Positions 12,492-23,083 of a stretch of DNA of 64,000 bases are shown piece by piece (position 1 is the stretch's first letter; every line of letters begins with the position of its first letter). This DNA is from Gloeophyllum trabeum ATCC 11539 (lineage: Eukaryota; Basidiomycota; Agaricomycetes; Gloeophyllales; Gloeophyllaceae), in NCBI RefSeq assembly GCF_000344685.1, contig NW_006920410.1, positions 1,820,608 through 1,884,607 of the forward strand, in the 5' to 3' direction. The notes beneath the pieces are model-generated. The model did no database searches and had not been told where the DNA came from. It saw nothing but the letters and a program-made list of their open reading frames with translations. Position numbers and translations under genes: made by a program.

Positions 12492-15086
12492 ATGTCTGTC
12501 TCTCGAGTTTCACGGTTGGGGATCAAGCAGACGCGGCAGTATGGTACTGCGGTGTCGGGAAGTCCCAAACCGCCCTTGAGCGGGCTCAATGCTGCTGTCC
12601 GGGCTAAGGCCGAGCAGCTTTCAGCTCAGTGGAAGGGTACGAGCGCGACTGGAGGGGACACCAAAAACTACATAGGGGGCGAGTTTGTCCAAAGCAAAGC
12701 GTCGGACTGGATAGATGTGGTGGACCCCGTGCGTAATGATCTTCCCAAAGAAGCGTCTGGGATACTGATGGTTCCGTTAGTCTACTCAAACTGTACTCAC
12801 TCGAGTACCCGAGACCACTAGCTCGGAATTCGACCAAGCAGTCAAGGCTGCGGACGAGGCATTTAAGACGTGGAGGAAAACCAGTGTGCTGACCCGGCAG
12901 CGATTCGCTTTGGAGTAAGTCCCAGACAGCACTTGTCGCAGCTTTGGCTGAGCTCACTAATTCCGCATCAGATTGCAGCACCAAATACGTCAGCATGGTG
13001 ACGCTTTGGCTACGAGCATAGTACTGGAGCAAGGGAAGACATTCCAAGGTCAGTCACAGGTAGCCCGTGATCTGGATAGACCATGTCTCAAAGTGCAGTG
13101 CAGATGCCCACGGTGATGTCCTGCGTGGACTGCAGGTCGTGGAAACAGCATGTGGCATCCCATCTTTACTGCTCGGTGATAAGATTGAAGGTATGTAATC
13201 GCACTCTGTCGGAGGATTAGATAACAAACTGCTCGCAGTGAGCAAAGATATGGACACGGAAACTCGCAGACTACCCCTTGGAGTTTGCGCAAGGTACGTT
13301 AGCGCCATCCGGATAATATCAGGAGGGTAACTAACACATGTGCCAGTGTTGCCCCGTTCAACTTTCCCGCGTTCGTATGACTCTTGGCCTCCAACAACAG
13401 GGCTTACTCTAATCATATGCTTTCTTTCATTATAGGATGATTCCACTGTGGACAATACCAATGGCACTAACCACCGGCAACACACTGGTGCTGAAACCAT
13501 CAGAGCGTGACCCTGGTGCTGCTATGATCATTGCTGAATTGTGTGAACGCGCAGGTTTGTATATCTCGACAGGATGGATTCGCGGCGCATTGAACAAGAT
13601 ACCTATTCCTTAGGTTTGCCACCGGGTGTACTGAACGTCATCCACGGCACTGTTCCGACCGTCAACGCCATTTGTGATCATCCGGCCATTAAGGCCATTA
13701 GTTTCGTGGGTGGTGACCGTGCTGGACATCACATATACGAGAGGCATGCAATTTGGCCTTCGCCCTCCTTGACCCGCGTATGACCGCTATTTATTCCACA
13801 GGGGCACAAAGAACGGCAAACGCGTCCAGGTGAGTATTTAGGAGCTTACGAAGTAGGGCGTGAGATTCACGGTGGGTCATCCCCGTCAAATAGGCTAACT
13901 TGGGCGCCAAGAACCACGCTGTAATCATGCCAGATGGTAACTCATTCCTGGTTTATCTGTGGCATACTTATAGTCTTCGCTGCAGCTAACAAAAATCTGG
14001 CCCTCAACTCCATCATTGGTGCAGCGTTTGGAGGTAGGCTTGGGATGGTTGACGATCGTTATTTTATGCTCATCCGAGGTACAGCTGCCGGCCAGAGATG
14101 TATGGCTATATCTGTCGGTGAGCATGCTTCAATGAGAAGTCAGCGTAGTATATTCTGAAGTTATCCTCAGCTGTGCTGGTGGGGACCGCACAGTCATGGT
14201 TGCCTGAGTTGATTGAGCGGGCTAAGAAGCTCAACGTCAATGGTGGCTTCGAGAAGGGTGTCGATTTGTAAGGCATACATCCCCTTCTTTGCTCCGACAC
14301 GTGTGTGACATTCTCTGTGTTGCGTGCAGCGGTCCTGTTATCTCTCCGGCCGCGAAGAAACGCATCGAAGGACTCATCGCCTCTGCGGAAGAAGAGGGCG
14401 GAAGAATTCATCTTGATGGTCGCGGGGTCCAGGTGCCCGGCTATCCTGACGGTAACTGGGTCGGCCCCACCATCATCGAGGCTGTCACGACTATGAGGTG
14501 CTATAAGTGAGTTGGAGCCATCTACGTATGCGTTCTGATATTTATTTTATCCGTCCGCAGGGAGGAAATCTTTGGTCCCGTCTTGTCTGTCATTACGGCG
14601 GATACCTTGGATGATGCGCTCGACATCATCAATGCTAACAAGTACGGTAACGGAGCTGCTATCTTCACTCAGTCTGGTGCTACCGCTCGCAAATTTGAGA
14701 GCGAGGTCTCGGTCGGTCAGATTGGTGTCAATGTTCCCATCCCCGTGCCCCTGCCGATGTTCTCCTGGAGCGGGAATAAGGTCAGTATCACTTTTGTAAC
14801 ACGTAACGTGCGTATCTGACGGCTTGCTGAAGGCAAGCTTCCTGGGCGACATTGCGTTCTATGGCAAGAGGTAGGTGGTGTTAATCAACGTGAGATCTCG
14901 TACTGAAGTGAGATCAACTTCCACAGCGGTATCAACTTCTACACACAGAATAAGGTGAGTTATCAGTGACAACTGTCGGAGGTGGATCAATAATGACACA
15001 TGCTATTGCAGACGACCACAAGCTTGTGGCGGGCGGAGGACGCTACAGGGAACCGCGCATCTGTGGATATGCCTACTCACCACTAA
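12492..15086 (+). CDS. ALDH6A1: Methylmalonate-semialdehyde dehydrogenase (acylating), mitochondrial
   Basis: This CoA-dependent aldehyde dehydrogenase converts methylmalonate and malonate semialdehydes to propionyl- and acetyl-CoA in valine and beta-alanine breakdown. The ATG at 12492 opens a Ser/Arg-rich mitochondrial presequence ([18 protein letters not shown]). About ten exons splice to [70 protein letters not shown], the catalytic-cysteine block [13 protein letters not shown] (exons at about 14085), [16 protein letters not shown], and [20 protein letters not shown]. The C-terminal exon encodes [19 protein letters not shown] and ends with TAA at 15084-15086. The GQRCM motif with N-F-P-A-M distinguishes this subfamily from other ALDHs. 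No disruption is seen. Confidence 0.94.
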
Positions 15087-15331
15087 CGACGCGGCCTAGT
15101 GGGTTGTACACTATCACATGTATCTACGGAAAGCAATCGACAGTGAAAATATTGCATAACAAAAGTCAAACGTGTCTTTCCGACACGTCTCGACAATCAT
15201 GTCGTGCCATTGTAGTTATAAGCTTATCGTCAGTCCAGAATCTATCCACCAGCAAATGACGTAACCCCAAATTGAGATGCTAATGGTCCGCCATGCAGAG
15301 GATGACGGCAGTCGGTTGAACCCGTTGCACG

Positions 15332-15977
15332 CTAAAGGTTGGAAGACGACTTCTTTCCCTCGATCTCGTCCAGGAAGGCATGCGATAATCGAACGCACTG
15401 CTGGTAACATGTCTCAAAGCCGCTCTATACCCAGAAGTCAGTGAAGGACAAAAATAAGGAGCGGGTGGGAAATTACAATGCCGCCGTAGTATGGGTCGTT
15501 GATAGGTTTGTTGTCCAAGTAAGAGCCCCATAAGCGAACAACAGCCTTAGAGTCTCTTGGCTTTATCCGCTCGAGGTTCCGGAGGTTGGATTCATCGGCG
15601 GCTAAGATGTAGTCATATTTGCGGAAATCTTCGGCGTGAACTTGTTGTGCTTCATGCGAGATCGGGACGCCATGCTGTGCGAATGGGGGATGGGTACTTC
15701 ATTAGGATCTCTCGAGCTGGAACACCCGTACCTTTCGACATACAGCAACCGTCCTACACAGATTCGGTGATGAGGCGACTATACGTGAGCTTTGCCAGCT
15801 TCATACTGAAACAAACCTTTCGTCTGGTTCCTCGCCGACGTGATACCCAGCAGTGCCTGCGCTGTTCACTTCGAGATCGATACCTCGCTCAGATGCGATA
15901 TGCTTCAGGACTGCTTCTCCCATGGGCGAGCGGCAGATATTGCCCAAGCAGACGACGAGCACAGACTTGGGAGACAT
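15332..15977 (-). CDS. LTP1: Low-molecular-weight protein-tyrosine phosphatase
   Basis: The start at 15977 reads MSPKSVLVVCLGNICRSPMG. This contains the P-loop C-L-G-N-I-C-R-S of low-molecular-weight phosphotyrosine phosphatases, with the nucleophilic Cys and Arg intact. It continues EVNSAGTAGYHVGEEPDER (about 15880), then across an intron VPISHEAQQ (about 15670), KYDYILAADESNLRNLERIK (about 15600) and the general-acid region around PINDPYYGG (about 15480). The last exon reads CVRLSHAFLDEIEGKK and stops at TAG (15332-15334). No long open frame covers the gene because its exons are short. It is convergent with the dehydrogenase and divergent from the SH3BGR gene, with only 189 bp between starts. 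A cytosolic enzyme is expected. Confidence 0.92.
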
Positions 15978-16166
15978 TCCAGTGCAACAGACAAGCAGTC
16001 TTGAGACAGTGATTGCCCCGAGGTGTTATGCCCAAGTTCCAAGCAGGCAGCTCGAGAGAGCGCGATCTGAGAGAAGCGCCCTTCGGCGACCGCCGAGATG
16101 TGGCTTGGCGATCTGTGGATTGTGTCCGCTACCGCTTTTGGTAATCATACTGGTCTACTAACGACG
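15978..16166. promoter_or_regulatory. Bidirectional promoter, LTP1 / SH3BGR-like
   Basis: Only 189 bp separate the two opposed start codons, so both promoters must lie here or within the 5' ends of the genes. No clear TATA box is seen. The call rests on geometry alone. Confidence 0.45.
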
Positions 16167-17182
16167 ATGCCCTCGCCTCCGATTCAGCTCTTCCTTACCA
16201 CTATAGCCTCTCAGCCGGCTCTGAGACACAGGCAGGGTGAGACTAGTGCTCGAGTAAACTCTATGCGTTAATGTTTAGCTGAATCTACTGTCCCCAGAGT
16301 TGCTGCTGCGCACGCTCCAAGTCAAGAAGATACCTTACACTTCATATGATCTGGCATCGGACGAAGAGGCGAAGAAATTATGGAGGCGGAAAGCACCCGC
16401 AAGTACGTATGTGCTTTTACTATTACTACCAAGCGCTGACTATTCACGTGTTTGACCGCTCAGATAAACAGCAGTTGCCAGGCATCCTGGTCGGCGGGCA
16501 GTTCCCTGGTGTATGTGTCATACGCGTTCCATTCTCTGAGACCTAACTCTTGTCTACAAACGTAGGGATTTGATGAATTGTGCGTATAACAAATTCTCCC
16601 CACAGCTCAAATTCTTGACAACCTCCGTCCGCCAGCGAGGATGCCGTAGAGCACGACGAACTGGACATTTTCCTCCGCTTGAATGAATCCTACGACCCGG
16701 ATGTCGACGGCGAGCGTCCGGCACCCCCAACTCAGCCAATCGGAGTACCCGGAGCTCTTTCGCCTGCGCAGTCACTACCTTTGGGGCATTCACCAACTCC
16801 CTCACCGGGGCCGTCTCCCCTCAAGAGTAAGGACAAGAAACCGGTCAACAAGAAAAGGCAGATTGACGTTGGAGAGGAACTAGTCGGGTTTGGCCTGCAG
16901 GGAGTAAAGGTAACGGAGGATGACCTGAGAGACTTGATGGAAGAGTTAGGGTTGGAAGGGGAGGAGGCAGAAGGGCTGGTGAAGGGATTGAGCGGCGCTA
17001 GCGACAGTAAGCCAAAGGAACCTGAAGCAAAGAAGCAAGATAAGGAAGAGAAGAAAGAAAGCCAAGAACGGAAAGCTGAAGCAAAGAAGGAAGACAAGGA
17101 ACAAAGCGCAGAGGAACAGACCGACGAGGACAAGCAGAATAAGACGGAAAAAATACAGAAAGCACCTGAGGCGACTGCGTAG
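16167..17182 (+). CDS. SH3BGR-family thioredoxin-fold protein with charged C-terminal tail
   Basis: The first exon starts at 16167 (MPSPPIQLFLTTIASQPALR) and splices to LLLRTLQVKKIPYTSYDLAS, DEEAKKLWRRKAP, then QQLPGILVGGQFPGGFDEF and EDAVEHDELDIFLRLNE. The small alpha/beta unit with a G-I-L-V-G-G-Q-F-x-G strand matches the SH3-binding, glutamate-rich (SH3BGR/glutaredoxin-like) family. These proteins lack the redox CxxC, and none is seen here. After the domain comes a Pro/Ser linker (SPTPSPGPSP, about 16790) and a Lys/Glu-rich tail (about 17000-17180) ending in KAPEATA. Homologues are poorly characterised, so no function is claimed. A decayed copy of the tail and 3' flank lies at 19953-20086. 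Confidence 0.8.
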
Positions 17183-18438
17183 TATTTGCGGGAGTTGGGC
17201 CTCCCCAATTTCATCCACGTTTCGGGCAAGGGAAAATTGGTGACGATATATGCTGGACGGCATGCTAGTTCTCTGCGTGTATAGTTGGATGATATGTCGT
17301 ATATCCGGATGTGGACGGAATGGATGCCACTCAGCGATTCAGCCCGTTCGCGTTCTACCCACGAAGTGCGGTGCCAGCCAGCGACTCTGAGAGCGCGTGA
17401 CCAGCGTCCGGAAAGTAGATGGCTGAAATTTGGCTGAAATCCTTCCAAGCTGGACGTCGTTGGCGGTCTTGGCTTTCCAGTGGCCGACCAAGTCAAGAGC
17501 AAACACCCTGGGAACAGCGGTTCTGACGGCTCGGACTCGGACTCGGACTTGTGTCGTCGACCACCCTCGTTGTTGCCCTCTGTCTGTGTCCAGCGTCGAA
17601 AACACAACGGGACCATCTCACATGCGTCTGCTGCATTGCGCTCAGCCTCGGCTGATCCTCTGATACTGGATTCCGTAAGCTCGGGGCAGACTTTACTCCT
17701 TCGTCTTCGTGCGGACCTACTCGCGCATACAGCATTCTGGCGGTTAGAGCCTGTACCGAATGAAGCACTGATACATCGATGCATATGCTGATAGGAAATC
17801 GCGGCGGGAGGCGTCTTACCTCCGGCATGGCACTCGCTTGACTGGGGCCGGGATGCTACAGGATGGTAAACGCCCTACGCCGATCATTCACCTCGTTCAA
17901 TCGTTCGCACCAAGACGTATCGGCGAACGCGTCAGATGTTCCACCCCAAAGCGTCTTCTAGTGCGTCGGGCTTGGGCTCATGGCCACCACGAGCGGAACG
18001 TGATCTACACGATGCCGGATATCAGATATCGCGCACGTCTTCATCCAACGTCTCTCCGTCTATCCCGTTCAGAGGTCATCACTTGACGTGGCTATCGTGC
18101 GGGGTGTTTTGTCTCCAATGGTAGCGTGAAGCTCGCTATCGACTCTGCTGTGCCTATCTCGGGCTCGGGCAATCTAAGTATGTATAGCGAAGGCTCTGCA
18201 GATCCATTACGCTATGTTGTGGGCGTCCGTGCTGATCTATCTTTGCCTATCCCACGTAGAACTGGCATCGTGACGAGAAGTACGGTGTTCATCATGATAT
18301 GCCGTATTCTGCCTTGCTCCCCGGCCTGATTGCGCTGAGCGCGAACGGGAATAGCTGCCCATAAACAGTCCCGTGGCAGGCCCGACTGCACCTTCCCGTC
18401 TCTCCGCTCTACCACTCCCTCAGAGCCAGCTCACCGCC
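17183..18438. other. Unassigned 1.26-kb spacer
   Basis: This stretch lies between two plus-strand genes. Several overlapping frames of 60-105 codons occur on both strands (for example plus 17480-17791 and 18126-18329), but none reads as a known family and none splices convincingly to its neighbours. A short GGACTC hexamer repeat occurs at about 17530-17548. The first part is probably SH3BGR 3' UTR and the last part the STE14 promoter. Confidence 0.4.
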
Positions 18439-19229
18439 ATGTCCACGTCCCCGTCCCTCGCGCGCGTCCCGCTCCTGCTGCTCGCGACTGCGGGCCTCCA
18501 CCGCTGCCTCACGAACCCCAACCCGCCCGTCTCCGACGACGAGCTGAAGACGTTCACCGGCTCGACGAGCTACGCGAACAAGATCATCACCTGGTGGCCG
18601 AACATCCTCAAGGTGCGTCCCTCCCCTCCTTCCTTCCCCCCACACACGTCTAACCAATCTGTCTTACATCGCAGTACGGCCTGTGGACCGGCGCGCTCTG
18701 CGAGAGCGCCGTCATCCTCTGTTCTCACTTCCCCTACCCGCCCTACACCTCCCGCCTCCTCGCGCTCCTCGTCCCTTACCCCTCCTCCGTTCCGCGTATC
18801 CGCCTCACAACCCCCTTCGTCGTCGGCGCGCTCCTCGCCGGCGCGGGCAGCTTCGTCCGCTACCAGTGCTACCTGACGCTCGGGCGGCACTTCACCTACC
18901 AGCTCGCCTTCCGCCCGGACCACACGCTCGTGACCGCCGGCCCGTACGCGTGGGTGCGCCACCCCAGCTACGCGGCTTTCGTGCTCGCGTTCGCGGGGAT
19001 GTGCGCGTGCTGGTTCGGGCGGGGGTCGTGGTTGGTCGAGTGCGGGGTGCTGGACACAGCGCTCGGGAGGGCGGTTACGGGCGTGGCACTCGTTGGGGGG
19101 TTGGGGCTGGATTATGTGTGTTTGTCGAGGCCGGCGAAGGAGGATGAGGGGATGAGGAGGAAATTCGGGCAGGAGTGGGAGGATTGGGCGGAGAGGGTGC
19201 CGTACAGGCTCATTCCGTACGTCTATTAG
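18439..19229 (+). CDS. STE14: Protein-S-isoprenylcysteine O-methyltransferase-like (ICMT/PEMT family)
   Basis: ICMT methylates the C-terminal prenylcysteine of CAAX proteins (Ras, Rho, some Rabs, fungal mating pheromones) in the ER membrane. The ATG at 18439 was chosen because no ATG lies upstream in frame. Exon 1 (18439-18612, 58 codons) joins exon 2 (18675-19229) in phase, giving about 242 residues. Hydrophobic segments include ARVPLLLLATAGL, FVVGALLAGAGSFVR and a stretch around FVLAFAGMCACWF. The catalytic signature is VTAGPYAWVRHPSYAAF at about 18930-18985, and the C-terminus (EWEDWAERVPYRLIPYVY) matches the E-x-Y-R/W-x-x-x-V-P-x-R-x-I-P family end. Codon use is strikingly GC- and C-ending-rich compared with neighbours. 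The exact substrate is inferred; fungi often have several paralogues. Confidence 0.85.
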
Positions 19230-19952
19230 GGGGCGTGGAGCCGTGCATATCAGCTGGATATAACGGACTTATCTCTTTGTGATCTTTCGGCGGTTTTATG
19301 TAGACAGTGATGTCAGATCGGGGGACTGGACAGTTGAGCTGCAGCGTTCCAAGACAGGGCCACGAATGCAATATGGGCGACGGCGGTGCCATTGTAACCA
19401 TACAATCATACGTTTGTACAGAGGTTCTTAAGATCACTGCGCTTCGCGACAAGCTCCCATACTTAGGTATTGATTGGTCTATACCTGGCGGCTCAGCAAC
19501 ACCTGGGATCGGAAAAGCAGCGAAAGCAGTCTGCAATGCAGGCCCGGCGCAAGACCTCCAAGGAACGAAATGACATGCCGGAAGATCGTCGTGGGTACCA
19601 TCTAACGAGTTATACAGGGATGCTACATATATTCTGTGGCGCACCGCTCAAGTCAGCGCCCACGCTGGATACACCACTGGATGGATGCCACAAATTCGAA
19701 GGAGAACATGACCCGTTCCTTGAGACGTTGTCGGGGTAAACGGGTATCAACGGGGATGGTTTTGTCTGACCAACTGATGTAGCATGGCCCGTACTTCAGA
19801 TACAGATACAGTTGAGCACCCATACCGAACGACCATAAACAGGGATGGGCTGTCTCGTGCGATAGAACATCGAAATGGACGAACCTGGAATGTCATCCGA
19901 GCGTAACGAACTCTCGAGTCACAGTACCGATGTCCGGCCAGAGGGAACGAAC
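19230..19952. other. Intergenic, 3' side of STE14
   Basis: This region leads up to the SH3BGR tail fragment between two convergent genes. An 88-codon plus-strand frame (19307-19573) has no recognisable features. No element boundaries were seen. Confidence 0.35.
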
Positions 19953-20086
19953 CAAGGAAGAGAGCGCAGAGGAAACGACCGACGAGGACAAGCAGAATAG
20001 GACGGAAAATACAGAAAGCACTTGGGGTGACTGCGTAGTATTTGCGGGAGTTGGACCTCACCAGTTCCATTCACATTTCGGGCAAG
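19953..20086 (+). pseudogene. Decayed duplicate of the 3' end of the SH3BGR-like gene
   Basis: About 134 bp aligns by eye with 17096-17231, the last ~29 codons, stop codon and start of the 3' UTR of the SH3BGR-like gene. Shared blocks include GACGAGGACAAGCAGAAT, GACTGCGTAGTATTTGCGGG and TTCGGGCAAG. The copy differs by substitutions and by a shortened A-run that shifts the frame, so TDEDKQN is followed by out-of-frame codons. The upstream domain is absent, so this is a dead fragment and not a gene. Identity is roughly 85 percent by eye. Confidence 0.8.
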
Positions 20087-20183
20087 AGATATTACAGATA
20101 CTTTCCTCATGTACACCGCAGGCTAATATAAGGATGACACAGATACGGAGGGCTCGTAATGGCCCAGAACGTCATCTATGCCG

Positions 20184-21298
20184 CTACAATTTTGCGTGGG
20201 CTGCGATGGGCATTCTCGCTAAGTGACCGCCGTCCAGGGCGATAGTAGCGCCGTTCACATATGCGCCCGCACGACTGGCCAAGAATAGTGCTGTACCGGC
20301 AACATCCTCAGGTGTACCAATGCGGTGCGCAGGGATTTCAGACACAATAACGTCACCGGCTGTCTTGAGCGTATGTGCCATCACTATATAATGATCAGCA
20401 TGGACGCGACAAGTGACCGTGTACGCGGCCACTTACTCTTGCTCTCGAAGGGTCCACAAGCAATGGTATTGCTATGAATGCCTTCCCAGCCCAGGCGGCC
20501 ACCGAAGTTACGGCTCAAATGGTGCAGCGCGGCCTTGGAGGCGGAGTAGGCGTACGTCTCGTGGTTTGGTACACCCAAGCCCTCCACGGAACCAATCTGT
20601 ATCGAGAGTCTTAAGCTGTGAACAGCTACTCTGCATAAGGGGGCTCACGTTGATTATGCGAGCCGGATCGTTGTACGCCGCGCCCCTTCTGCCTCCCGCG
20701 TCGGCAGCGGCACGCAGAAGAGGTAGACTCTTCTGGGTTAGCGTAAACACCCGCTGAAGATTAAGGGTGAGGACCTTCGTCCATGCCGCGTCCTGCGCAC
20801 CACCCATTAGAAAGGTGAATGTTCCCGAATACAGAGAATACCCACAGGATAGTCGTCAATGGTAGCACCCCAAGCAGCACCAGCGTTATTCACGAGCACA
20901 TGCAGCGCCTTCTCCTTTGACGAAAGCTCCTTAACCAACCTCTCCACCTCATCAACCTTCTGCAAATCCGCTGGGATAGAGATGCATTGCCCCGAGCCCA
21001 GCGCATTGAGTTCTTTGGCAGTGGCTTCGCAGTCTTTCGCGGATCGCGACGAGATGTACACCTAATAATATATGGTCGTCAATAATGGCTTGGAGCCACA
21101 AGTATCTGTATAACCAAGACTCGCCTTTGCGCCATTCTTAACAAAACCAGCGGCAATCTGTAACGTGCTTTACATTAGAAACGCAAGGTCTAAATACCCT
21201 TTCCGACTGACCATTTTCCCAATCCCGCGACTCCCACCGGTCACTAGGACCACTTTCCCAGCAACATTGAAGAGACTGGAGGTATCGAACTGGCTCAT
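20184..21298 (-). CDS. Short-chain dehydrogenase/reductase (SDR)
   Basis: The ATG at 21298 gives MSQFDTSSLFNVAGKVVLVT followed by the dinucleotide-binding GGSRGIG. Downstream are VYISSRSAKDCEATAKEL (about 21060), the structural NNAG motif (HVLVNNAGAAWG, about 20890), TLNLQRVFTLTQKSLPLL (about 20760), IINIGSV, and the catalytic Y-x-x-x-K (TYAYSASKAALHHLSR, about 20540). It continues with GTPEDVAGTALFLASRAGAY and INGA/VNGATIALDGGH, ending at TAG 20184-20186. The layout is that of classical SDRs of the 3-oxoacyl-reductase / RhlG-like type, NAD(P)H-dependent. The substrate cannot be deduced. Catalytic Asn, Tyr and Lys are all present. About five introns, several close to 60 nt. Confidence 0.9.
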
Positions 21299-21635
21299 AC
21301 TTTCGTAAGAGGTGGGGGAAGAGGCAAGGAGAGCGAACGCAAGGAGACCCAACGAGCGTCGCAGGTACCGGGAGTAGATGTTCCGAGTCCGGGGTATAAG
21401 TGCCCGATCATAACAGGTACTACCGATCGAGATCTATTCCTACGTATTTGATTTCACGTGGGTATCAGATTCATAACCTTCAGTGCACTCATCGAGCCTT
21501 GTCCTTCCTGTCCGATGAGAGCCGTCGACTGGATCAGATTAAAGACGTCCGTCCATTGAATCGTCCACGCAATCCCAAACCCAACGGTATTAGATTAGCA
21601 AGCGTGAATAGTTTACACGACAGGGACTAAGTCTA
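21299..21635. other. Intergenic; SDR promoter and seipin 3' UTR
   Basis: These 337 bp lie between two tandem minus-strand genes. One CACGTG E-box lies near 21456. Nothing else is recognisable. Confidence 0.4.
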
Positions 21636-22931
21636 TCAATCGGACTCCGACTGCACGTTTGAGTCCGATAGACGTGATCGCCGACGTCGAAGGGGTGTCT
21701 GCCCGTCGTTCGCTGAAGGGATCGCACTTTCTGGCGCTTCAGCAGCCGGAGTAGCTTCCTGGATCGGGGTTAGAGATGGCGCTCGGGCAAAGAGGTAAAA
21801 GTACTTGCGTGAGTACGACTGGCATGGCTCCTGCTTCGTCGAGACGTCCTGCGACGCCGGGTCGGCTTCTCGTCTGCGCCCGGCTCAGGACCTAACGCAG
21901 CTGGTGGGGCAATGGCGTTCTTCTCCCCTTCTGCAGGCGGCTCCTCGGGAACACGGGATGCGAGAACAGGCAGCATGCATGCTGCGAACGCTGCGAAAGA
22001 CGCTACAAGGAAGATGCTGGACGCTATGCTCGCTGAGATAATTGGGTATCGCGTTACAAGGCCCCTGAAATGATGTTTCAGCTACGGCTAAATAGCTTAG
22101 AAACACTGGACGCACCTCACGCCCTTATGGACGAGGACACCTGTCAAAGAGGCCGAAACAACTGTTAATTCGCGACCTTGCCCGCTGCCAATACTCTTCC
22201 ATGCATCGTTCCTCCCAAGCTCTACTCTTGCGAATGTATTACGCGCGCCAGGAACAAAAGAAGACAGCAGGTGCAACTCTACACCAGTCGTGTCAGGTTT
22301 CGATGAAAAGAAAGGGATCGGTAGCTTCTTGGAAGGAGGAAGGACTAAAGCCTGCAACAGAGGTGAGACTGCGCCGAGGAAGCATAAATGAGAGAGACTG
22401 ACTGGTCTTCGAACGGAGGTTAGAGTTTCATTCGCAGGGCTGGTAAGTCTTAGAGAGCTCATGAAGTTTCCGAGAGCGTAATTTGATTCCGTGGCTGGGA
22501 CAACGAGGCGAAGGGAGATATCATATGGCTGCAACGGGACCAGTGGGGGTAAAGCGGTTTCAGCGTAGGGAACAGGCCCATCCCTGCGGTGTCATTGTAT
22601 CCCACATGTAACTGCAATGGTATACAACTTACCCGTACTGAAGGTAGAGTTCCGTCTCCCAGCCTACCGCCACATTCTTCCACACATACCATCCAGCGGA
22701 TGCAGAGAACAGAACTAGTACGGGGATGATAAATCCAGCAATAGCCAAAGGCACAATATATGGCACTAGAGGACGCAGCAAGCGGAATGCTGTGGAGAGC
22801 AAGTCGAAGAAGAGGTTGACTGGGACCTGCAGCACCCTGCTTGTAAGGCTCTGGTCCGGGCTGCCGACTTGATCCTCCAGCTTGACCTGGACCTTGCCTT
22901 GGGACCGTCGTCGATGAGAATGCCTCTCCAT
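21636..22931 (-). CDS. SEI1: Seipin (lipid-droplet assembly protein)
   Basis: Seipin forms ER oligomers at ER-lipid droplet contacts and governs droplet biogenesis. The ATG at 22931 opens a basic N-terminus (MERHSHRRRSQGK). A first hydrophobic segment follows (YIVPLAIAGFIIPVLVLFSA, about 22700). The lumenal beta-sandwich begins PYAETALPPLVPLQPYDISL (about 22540) and continues NYALGNFMSSLRLTSPANE, then GRNDAWKSIGSGQGRELTV. A second hydrophobic segment reads PIISASIASSIFLVASFAAF (about 22020). The cytosolic C-terminus is Pro/Ala-rich, then Arg/Ser-rich, and ends at TGA 21636-21638. Two membrane spans flanking the PF06775-type lumenal fold give the seipin topology. The introns near 22400 and 22260 were placed by phase and homology and are less certain. 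Confidence 0.9.
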
Positions 22932-23083
22932 AGTAGGCGACGTTATGGCAAACGTCGACTTGCACGGCGGCTGCAGGCGCGTACGCTCAGAGTGTCTGAG
23001 CCTCAGACACTCGAGGTCATAGTCCGAAACGCGTGCTAGTACGACACGTGATAGTAGCCGACGCCTTGCTTCGTACCGTCATC
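22932..23083. promoter_or_regulatory. Bidirectional promoter with perfect 23-bp palindrome
   Basis: These 152 bp separate the seipin ATG from the opposed ATG of the next gene. At 22990-23012 an 11-nt arm (GAGTGTCTGAG) is followed by one base and its exact reverse complement. A CACGTG E-box follows at about 23045. The palindrome looks like a dimeric factor site; that is inference. Confidence 0.5.

Noticed and set aside
16732..17784. 350-codon minus-strand open frame
   Set aside because: It is antisense to the Lys/Glu/Pro-rich tail of the SH3BGR-like gene; low-complexity codons leave the opposite strand open. No family features.
17480..18329. Plus-strand frames that could form an extra gene between SH3BGR and STE14
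   Set aside because: Attempts to join them by phase gave stops and no family resemblance; recorded only as an unassigned spacer.
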